A stretch of DNA of 5,051 bases from Bacillota bacterium. Its GTDB lineage: Bacteria > Bacillota > Clostridia > Clostridiales > Clostridiaceae. Below are positions 4,897 through 5,051 of this stretch, piece after piece. The position numbers and the translations under genes were made by a program. The notes below the pieces were generated by a model that saw only the letters and a list, made by a program, of their open reading frames with translations, had not been told where the DNA came from and ran no database searches. The stretch covers positions 1 through 5,051 of the forward strand of contig JAEZAL010000228.1 in NCBI GenBank assembly GCA_023427705.1. Reading direction: 5' to 3'. Numbering within the stretch: position 1 is the first letter of the stretch; each line of letters opens with the position of its first letter.

Positions 4897-5051
4897 ATGG
4901 ATAATAGAAAAAAGATAAAAGAAGCTAATAGGATAGTAGTTAAAGTAGGAACTTCCACATTGACATATGAAAATGGAAATATAAATTTAACTAGAATAGA
5001 GAAGTTAACGAGAATACTATCAGATGTTATGAATTCAGGTAAAGAAGTTAT
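4897..5051 (+). CDS. proB: Glutamate 5-kinase, N-terminal part
   Basis: The first 51 codons are present and the gene runs off the window. Residues 12-22 (RIVVKVGTSTL) match the N-terminal glycine-rich phosphate-binding strand-loop of glutamate 5-kinases (IVVKxGTSxL). Lys16 corresponds to the conserved ATP/acyl-phosphate lysine. The following NLTRIEKLTRILSDVMNSGKEV fits the first helix of the amino-acid-kinase fold (xxRIxxLxxxxxxxxxxGxEV). The enzyme phosphorylates L-glutamate to glutamyl 5-phosphate in the cytoplasm, the first step of proline synthesis, and its product passes to ProA. proA usually lies directly downstream, beyond this window. Start ATG 4897 has GGGGGA (4883-4888) with an 8-nt spacer. 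A relative of the amino-acid-kinase family (for example aspartokinase) is unlikely given the KVGTSTL form. Confidence 0.93.
   Translation, partial: MDNRKKIKEANRIVVKVGTSTLTYENGNINLTRIEKLTRILSDVMNSGKEV

Noticed and set aside
1..5051. Reassigned UGA code (Trp as in mycoplasmas, or Gly as in SR1/Gracilibacteria)
   Set aside because: All tryptophans in the TSUP, YjiH and AI-2E genes use TGG, glycines use GGN, and only one in-frame TGA interrupts a gene. The other four visible stops are TAG or TAA, which is compatible with either code but is a small sample.

Overview
This 5.05 kb window is strongly A+T-rich. It uses ATA, AGA and TTA codons heavily and has strong AAAGGAG- or GGGGGA-type ribosome binding sites. 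Five of the six reading frames run left to right. With a 2-enoate-reductase-type flavoprotein, a proB start and a possible forespore-type promoter, this fits a low-GC, probably spore-forming Firmicute close to Clostridium. That assignment is inferred from style and gene content, not from a search.

Layout, left to right:
- 1-543: the 3' end of an Old Yellow Enzyme/2-enoate reductase-type FAD oxidoreductase, closed by a textbook intrinsic terminator (553-587).
- 676-1320 (or from 658): a pentapeptide-repeat protein with a Qnr/MfpA-like architecture.
- 1347-2111: a TSUP (TauE/SafE, formerly DUF81) membrane transporter with a GTG start. It lies 26 nt after the pentapeptide gene, with no terminator between, so the two probably form one operon.
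- 2149-2179: a hairpin between convergent genes that suits mainly the minus-strand gene.
- 3553-2192 (minus): a YjiH-family membrane protein with nucleoside-recognition/Gate-type domains.
- 3554-3742: a 189-nt divergent intergenic region containing a helically phased TTWATACA repeat array, several inverted repeats and promoter-like elements for both directions.
- 3743-4705: an AI-2E/PerM/YtvI-type membrane protein cut by an in-frame TGA. The expected C-terminus continues in frame to 4810.
- 4897-5051: the start of proB (glutamate 5-kinase, proline synthesis), running off the window.

The genes do not form one evident pathway. They look like an ordinary chromosomal segment of three or four transcription units: the end of the flavoprotein unit, the pentapeptide plus TSUP pair, yjiH alone, and the AI-2E gene followed by proB. 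No mobile element, CRISPR array, rRNA or tRNA was seen. I do not see a convincing new multi-gene system. The points most worth a second look are the TGA that interrupts the AI-2E gene at a likely conserved glycine, the phased repeat array between the divergent genes, the unbroken Qnr-like pentapeptide helix paired with a TSUP transporter, and the competing hairpins around the AI-2E ribosome binding site. No gene-free stretch exceeds 300 bases.
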